In this document: positions 60,160 to 64,000 of the stretch, in pieces
Layout: the number at the start of each line of letters is the position of its first letter
Numbering within the stretch: the stretch's first letter is position 1
Source: SYOC01 sp964441775
GTDB lineage: Bacteria; Desulfobacterota; Binatia; Bin18
Direction of reading: 5' to 3'
Assembly (NCBI GenBank): GCA_964441775.1
Contig: CAYTVL010000017.1
Location: 34,221-98,220 of the forward strand
Length of the DNA: 64,000 nucleotides
Notes under the pieces: generated by a model
Database searches by the model: none
Seen by the model: the letters and a program-made list of their open reading frames with translations, nothing else
What the model was told of the DNA's origin: nothing
Made by a program: the position numbers and the translations under genes

Positions 60160-61305
60160 ATGATCGACTATTATTACTTTAGTGAAATGCCCTATCCGGA
60201 GACGCCGGAACTCGACCAGTACCCGTCGATCCGTCTGACCTATCCGAACAAATACTTCAGCCCGGAAAAAGGCGCGCAGTTGTACAAGCGCTATCTCGAC
60301 GAGTACGCCTACGCGGAAACGGTGGGGTTTGATGGGCTCATGGTCAACGAGCACCACAATACGCCTACGTGTATGCACATGGCCGCCAACATTACGGCTG
60401 CTGCGCTAATTCAGCGCACCAAGACGAGTAAAATCTTGCTGCTAGGGAACGTCATCGCCCTGTGGGAAAATCCGGTGCGTTTGGCGGAAGAAGTAGCCAT
60501 GCTTGATCTCATGTCCGAGGGGCGCGTGATCTCCGGTTTCGTGCGCGGCATCGGCATCGAGCAGTTTTCCATGAATCTCAATCCCGGCTTGAATCGTGAA
60601 CGGTTTCAGGAGTCTCATGATCTCATCATTAAAACCTGGACGGAGCCCGGCCCGTTTCGCTGGGAAGGAAAACATTTTCACTTCCGCTATGTGAATCCGT
60701 GGATCTTTCCGTTGCAAAAGCCGCACCCGCCGATCTGGATTCCCGGCATCGGCAGCACGGAGTCCATCAAGTGGGCTGCACGTCATAACTATCCATATGT
60801 GTCGTTCCTGGCTCCGATGGACATGGCCGAACAATGGTTTGACCTGTATCGCGAAACGGCGCAACAGAGCGGTCACACGGCCACGCCGGAGAATTTGGGG
60901 TACATGACCGGCTTGTTTGTGGCGGATACGGAAGCCGAGGCGCAGAAGTCGTTTGAACATTATTTGTGGCGCACGCAAACGTCGCTCAAAGGGCCGATGC
61001 ATTACTATATGCCGCTAGGGATGACGACGCGGGGCACGACTTCGATCTTGACGGGAGGCTCAGGCGCGAAGAAGCACAAGCCGGTGTTTCAAATGTCAAT
61101 CGATGATCTGCAAGAGGCTGGCGGGTTTGTGGTCGGCACTCCCAAAACGGTGGTGCAACGGCTCAAGGAGATTATCAAACGGCTTGGTATTGGCCATTTG
61201 ATTTTTGAGGCCCAGTACGGTGGATTACCACATGAGTTGACCATGCACAGTATTGAACTGGCTGGTAAGGAAGTGTTACCCGCGTTGCGCAAAGAGCTAG
61301 CGTAA
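60160..61305 (+). CDS. LLM-class flavin-dependent monooxygenase
   Basis: A 381-residue luciferase-like monooxygenase. LYKRYLDEYAYAETVGFDGLMVNEHHN, ILLLGNVIALWENPVRLAEEVAMLDLMSEGRVISGFVRG and the late GFVVGTPKTVVQRLKEII are the family's landmarks. It resembles the two-component FMNH2-dependent branch more than the F420 branch, but cofactor is undetermined. The gene is preceded by GGGAGGGAG and follows the alpha/beta hydrolase by 18 bases. Distinct from the LLM protein at 31-32 kb. Confidence 0.88.
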   Translation: MIDYYYFSEMPYPETPELDQYPSIRLTYPNKYFSPEKGAQLYKRYLDEYAYAETVGFDGLMVNEHHNTPTCMHMAANITAAALIQRTKTSKILLLGNVIALWENPVRLAEEVAMLDLMSEGRVISGFVRGIGIEQFSMNLNPGLNRERFQESHDLIIKTWTEPGPFRWEGKHFHFRYVNPWIFPLQKPHPPIWIPGIGSTESIKWAARHNYPYVSFLAPMDMAEQWFDLYRETAQQSGHTATPENLGYMTGLFVADTEAEAQKSFEHYLWRTQTSLKGPMHYYMPLGMTTRGTTSILTGGSGAKKHKPVFQMSIDDLQEAGGFVVGTPKTVVQRLKEIIKRLGIGHLIFEAQYGGLPHELTMHSIELAGKEVLPALRKELA

Positions 61306-61407
61306 ACTCGTGCGGGAAGGATGGTGAGCCGCTCTCCCGCTCCTGCGCAGGCGCCTGGTGTATGCTACAGAAGAAAGCCTCATCGTTACCGTGGATAGGA
61401 GCGATAC

Positions 61408-62559
61408 ATGGATTTTGCCTTAACCCCTGAACAGCAAGCCTTTCGCCAAGAGATTCGCGATTTCTTAGCGCAAGAGGTGTCGCCTAGCGCTGTGACTGAG
61501 GATGGATGGATTGTCGGGTTCTCGCGAGAGTTTTCTCTCAAGCTGGGCGCGCGTGGCTGGATCGGTCTGACGTGGCCCAAGCAGTACGGCGGGCAGGCGC
61601 GTAGTTATCTTGATCGAGTCATTCTCACGGAAGAGTTGTTGCGCGCAGGCGCGCCGGTCGCGGCGCACTGGCTCGGAGATCGTCAGGTGGGACCTGCATT
61701 GCTCGCTTATGGCAGCGAGCAACAAAAAGAGGAGATTCTGCCGCGGGTGACGCGAGGGGAAATCGTCTTTTGCTTGGGGATGAGCGAACCCGGTGCTGGA
61801 TCTGATTTGGCTTCGTTGCGCACCAAAGCCGTGGAGGAGGGCGACCACTTCTCTCTGACTGGACAAAAAATTTGGACGAGTTTCGCGCATGTGGCGGATT
61901 ACGCGTATCTGGTGGCGCGGACAGATCCTAATGCTCCCAAGCATAAGGGCATCAGCGAATTCCTCGTCGACATGCGCACGCCGGGCATTACGGTGCGTCC
62001 ACTGGTGGACATTACCGGCGAGCACCATTTCAACGAAGTCTTTTTTGATAATGTTCGCGTTCCCAAAACCTACTTGATTGGTGAACAGAATCGCGGCTGG
62101 TATCAGATCGCCTCGCAGCTCGACTATGAACGCAGCGGCATTGAGCGCTTACTAAGCAACTATCCACTGTTCCGCGACACAGTGCGCTATGCACAAGAGC
62201 AGGGACTAACCAACGACCCGTTAATCCGTAATCAACTCGCGCAAGCCCAGGTCGAACTCGATCTGGGCCGCTTCATGGTCTACAAAGTTGCCTGGCTGCT
62301 TAGTCAAGGGCGTGTACCGAACCACGAGGCGGCCATGGCGAAGTGCTTCTGTACGGAAGTGGAGCAGCGGATTGCGCAGCTCGTCAGCCAGGTGTTGAGG
62401 GACTATGCTGTATTGGCGCCAGGGTCGCCTGCAGCTCGTTTAGCCGGTCGTGCGGCGCGCACGTATTTGTATGCCCCGGCCTACACCATCCAAGGGGGCA
62501 CCAGTAATGTGTTACGCAACATCATGGCGATTCGTGGCCTGGGGTTGCAAGCTGGATAG
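61408..62559 (+). CDS. acyl-CoA dehydrogenase
   Basis: A 383-residue FAD enzyme that oxidises acyl-CoA at C2-C3. FCLGMSEPGAGSDLASLRTKA is the first ACAD signature, FTLTGQK-like HFSLTGQKIWTSFAHVADY the FAD/adenine region, and the C-terminal QGGTSNVLRNIMAIRGLGL the second signature; the catalytic base is not at the usual Glu-rich EGT position, as QGGT replaces it, a pattern seen in some ACAD subgroups. A start of MDFALTPEQQAFRQEIRDFL is typical. An SDR gene follows 26 bases later. The substrate may be unusual given the changed QGGT motif. Confidence 0.86.
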   Translation: MDFALTPEQQAFRQEIRDFLAQEVSPSAVTEDGWIVGFSREFSLKLGARGWIGLTWPKQYGGQARSYLDRVILTEELLRAGAPVAAHWLGDRQVGPALLAYGSEQQKEEILPRVTRGEIVFCLGMSEPGAGSDLASLRTKAVEEGDHFSLTGQKIWTSFAHVADYAYLVARTDPNAPKHKGISEFLVDMRTPGITVRPLVDITGEHHFNEVFFDNVRVPKTYLIGEQNRGWYQIASQLDYERSGIERLLSNYPLFRDTVRYAQEQGLTNDPLIRNQLAQAQVELDLGRFMVYKVAWLLSQGRVPNHEAAMAKCFCTEVEQRIAQLVSQVLRDYAVLAPGSPAARLAGRAARTYLYAPAYTIQGGTSNVLRNIMAIRGLGLQAG

Positions 62560-62585
62560 GGTCGTACAAAGAGGAGAGAGCCGTC

Positions 62586-63338
62586 ATGCTTTTGGCCAAT
62601 AAAGTGGTGCTGATAACCGGCGCTGCGCGGGGCACGGGCGCCGGCATTGCGCGAGTGTTCGCGCGTGAGGGTGCGGCAATTGTCGTCAACCAAGTCAAAA
62701 ATGAAGGGAACCCGCAAAAAGTCGTGGATGAAATTCACACCGCCGGCGGACGCGCAGTCTGCGTGAAGGCGGACATCACCGATGAAGCCCAAGTTCGGGC
62801 GATGGTGAAAAAAGCGGAGGAGACGTTTGGTGGGGTCGATATCTTGGTGAGCAATTATGCGGCGTCGATTCCACGTAAAGATTTTACCGAGACGACCTGG
62901 GCAGATTGGCAAGAGCAAATTGACACTACTGTAAAAGCGGCGTTTGTATGCGCTCAAGCGGTGCTGCCCGGTATGAAGGCTCGCCGCTGGGGCAGGATTA
63001 TCAGCATCAACACCATCGGCATTCATCAACCGTCCCCACAGTATCACGGCTACACGGCGGCCAAGACGGCGATGCTCGGCTTCACGCGCAACCTGGCGGT
63101 GGAAGTGGGGCAGTATAATATTACGGTCAACATTGTTTCACCAGGGCTGACGCTGACGGAAGAAGTCAAAGCGATACTCACGCCGGAGTCGCAAGCGCGA
63201 CACGAACAACAGGTGCCGTTGCGACGCAGCGGCACAGTCGAAGACACCGCCAATGCTGCGCTCTTTTTCGCGTCGGAGCTGGGCAGTTTTGTGACTGGAC
63301 ATTATCTCCCTGTTTGTGGCGGGCAGGTATTGGAGTAA
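62586..63338 (+). CDS. short-chain dehydrogenase/reductase (FabG-like)
   Basis: A 250-residue SDR with Rossmann motif TGAARGTGAGIARVF (glycine pattern TGxxxGxG), the Asn-Tyr-Ala stretch VSNYAAS after the fourth strand, and the catalytic YTAAK (Tyr-x-x-x-Lys) preceded by SINTIGIHQPSP carrying the Ser region. C-terminal VTGHYLPVCGGQVLE matches the FabG pattern. It uses NAD(P)H to interconvert an alcohol and ketone, probably of the acyl-CoA or lactone intermediate of this run. AGGAGAG precedes the ATG. Confidence 0.88.
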   Translation: MLLANKVVLITGAARGTGAGIARVFAREGAAIVVNQVKNEGNPQKVVDEIHTAGGRAVCVKADITDEAQVRAMVKKAEETFGGVDILVSNYAASIPRKDFTETTWADWQEQIDTTVKAAFVCAQAVLPGMKARRWGRIISINTIGIHQPSPQYHGYTAAKTAMLGFTRNLAVEVGQYNITVNIVSPGLTLTEEVKAILTPESQARHEQQVPLRRSGTVEDTANAALFFASELGSFVTGHYLPVCGGQVLE

Positions 63339-63368
63339 TCAATCTCTGTAAAAAAGGAGGAAAGACTG

Positions 63369-64000
63369 ATGCAATTCGAAACCTTGGCGACCGGCTACGG
63401 GCTGCTAGAGGGACCGCGAACAGATGAGCAGAATCGACTGTATTATAGCGACGTGCGCGGCGGTGGGGTGTTTCGGCGCAATCCGGATGGTCGCATCGAA
63501 ACGTTGATTCCGGACCGCAAATCGGTCGGCGGCATTGCCCTGAATGAAAAAGGCGGCCTGATTGTGACTGGTCAATCGCTGGTGCAGTGGCACGAACAAA
63601 CCGGCCAATTTCGTGACCTGTTCTCTTCGTGGGAAGGCAAGCCGCTTTTTGGTCTCAATGATCTCACTATTGATGACATGGGCAGCATTTGGGCGGGTAC
63701 GTTCGGTTGCGATATCAGTCAGTTTGATTTTAAGAGCACGCCTCCCCCTGGGGCGCTGTTCCGTATCGATCCCTCAGGCGCGGTGACGAAATTATGGGAG
63801 GGGGTGGAGGTCACAAACGGGCTGGGGTTTAGTCCTGACCGTAAACTACTTTACCATTGTGACTCTACAACGAAGGCCGTGTGGGCGTATGACGTGCATG
63901 CGGATCGGACGGTGAGTCCTCGGCGTGAATTTGCCCGTCTTCCTGAAGGCATGCCAGATGGGATGACGGTTGATGTGGAGGGAGGGGTGTGGGTTGCGGT
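63369..64000 (+). CDS. SMP-30/gluconolactonase-family protein, 3' partial
   Basis: A calcium-dependent lactonase-like six-bladed beta-propeller. The frame starts at ATG 63369 (AGGAGG upstream) and stays open to the window end, about 210 residues seen of an expected 280-300. Landmarks: LLEGPRTDEQNRLYYSDVRGGGVFR, PLFGLNDLTIDDMGSIWAGTFG (metal-binding Asn-Asp), TNGLGFSPDRKLLYHCDS and LPEGMPDGMTVDVEGGVWVAV, as in SMP-30. It starts 30 bases after the SDR and is the last gene of the run, consistent with opening a lactone. Confidence 0.86.
   Translation, partial: MQFETLATGYGLLEGPRTDEQNRLYYSDVRGGGVFRRNPDGRIETLIPDRKSVGGIALNEKGGLIVTGQSLVQWHEQTGQFRDLFSSWEGKPLFGLNDLTIDDMGSIWAGTFGCDISQFDFKSTPPPGALFRIDPSGAVTKLWEGVEVTNGLGFSPDRKLLYHCDSTTKAVWAYDVHADRTVSPRREFARLPEGMPDGMTVDVEGGVWVA

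Noticed and set aside
1..64000. CRISPR arrays, rRNA operons or prophage
   Set aside because: No regularly spaced direct repeats, rRNA-like sequence or phage structural genes were seen.

Overview
The window looks like a chromosomal piece from a Gram-negative bacterium of the Binatota, Tectomicrobia or deltaproteobacterial kind. This placement is inferred from gene content, not from a marker phylogeny. The pointers are outer-membrane machinery (TonB, ExbB/ExbD, a DUF1302 outer-membrane protein, PpiD), a DUF1302/DUF1329 pair beside a CaiB CoA-transferase, several luciferase-like flavin oxidoreductases, and apparent selenocysteine use. There is no rRNA, CRISPR array or phage. The only tRNA is tRNA-Leu(UAA).

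Layout. 0-6 kb: storage-sugar genes, namely malto-oligosyltrehalose synthase (cut by the window edge), a glycogen-debranching-type glucosidase and a frameshifted family 4 glycosyltransferase. 6.5-11 kb: an alkaline-phosphatase-fold lipoprotein, phosphatidylserine synthase, and small exported proteins leading to an unrecognised protein with repeated Cys-x-His-Gly motifs. 11-14.3 kb: a sigma-54-type promoter with a helically phased operator array, an intact IS701-like transposase that has lost two of its three catalytic acids, and an NtrC-type response regulator. 14.5-18.7 kb: CaiB, DUF1302, DUF1329. 19-22 kb: NiCoT nickel transporter, TonB and LarC, a nickel-handling set. 22-30 kb: a selenocysteine peroxiredoxin, PpiD, and the mreBCD-mrdA-rodA elongasome with trxA.

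30-37 kb: tRNA-Leu, an LLM oxidoreductase, a D-aminoacylase-type amidohydrolase, ExbD/ExbB and a beta-helix protein. 37.3-44.2 kb is the most unusual region: one strand carries a closely packed series of genes for a G1 glutamic peptidase, a 77-residue peptide with ten Cys, a PatG C-terminal-like protein, a 72-residue CxxC peptide, a compact subtilisin, a phosphoesterase, a putative zincin and a winged-helix protein. The series is headed by a strong sigma-54 promoter, dyad sites and a dedicated sigma-54 activator. It looks like a cyanobactin-protease-related RiPP (modified peptide) system. 44-53 kb: a histidine kinase and RND pump bracketed by two paralogous DxDGDG exported proteins, then an APC permease. 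53-64 kb: a bicupin, a SelW-like selenoprotein, and a catabolic run (CoA-transferase, YyaL-type protein, DUF1499, two alpha/beta hydrolases, LLM oxidoreductase, acyl-CoA dehydrogenase, SDR, SMP-30 lactonase).

The best-supported surprises are two genes in which UGA falls exactly at the redox-active residue, each followed at the right distance by a bacterial SECIS-like hairpin with a GUU loop. Ordinary ORF calling truncates one and misses the other. The sigma-54 promoters at 11.26 kb and 42.9 kb are nearly identical in core sequence, although one precedes the catalytically dead transposase and the other the RiPP-like cluster.
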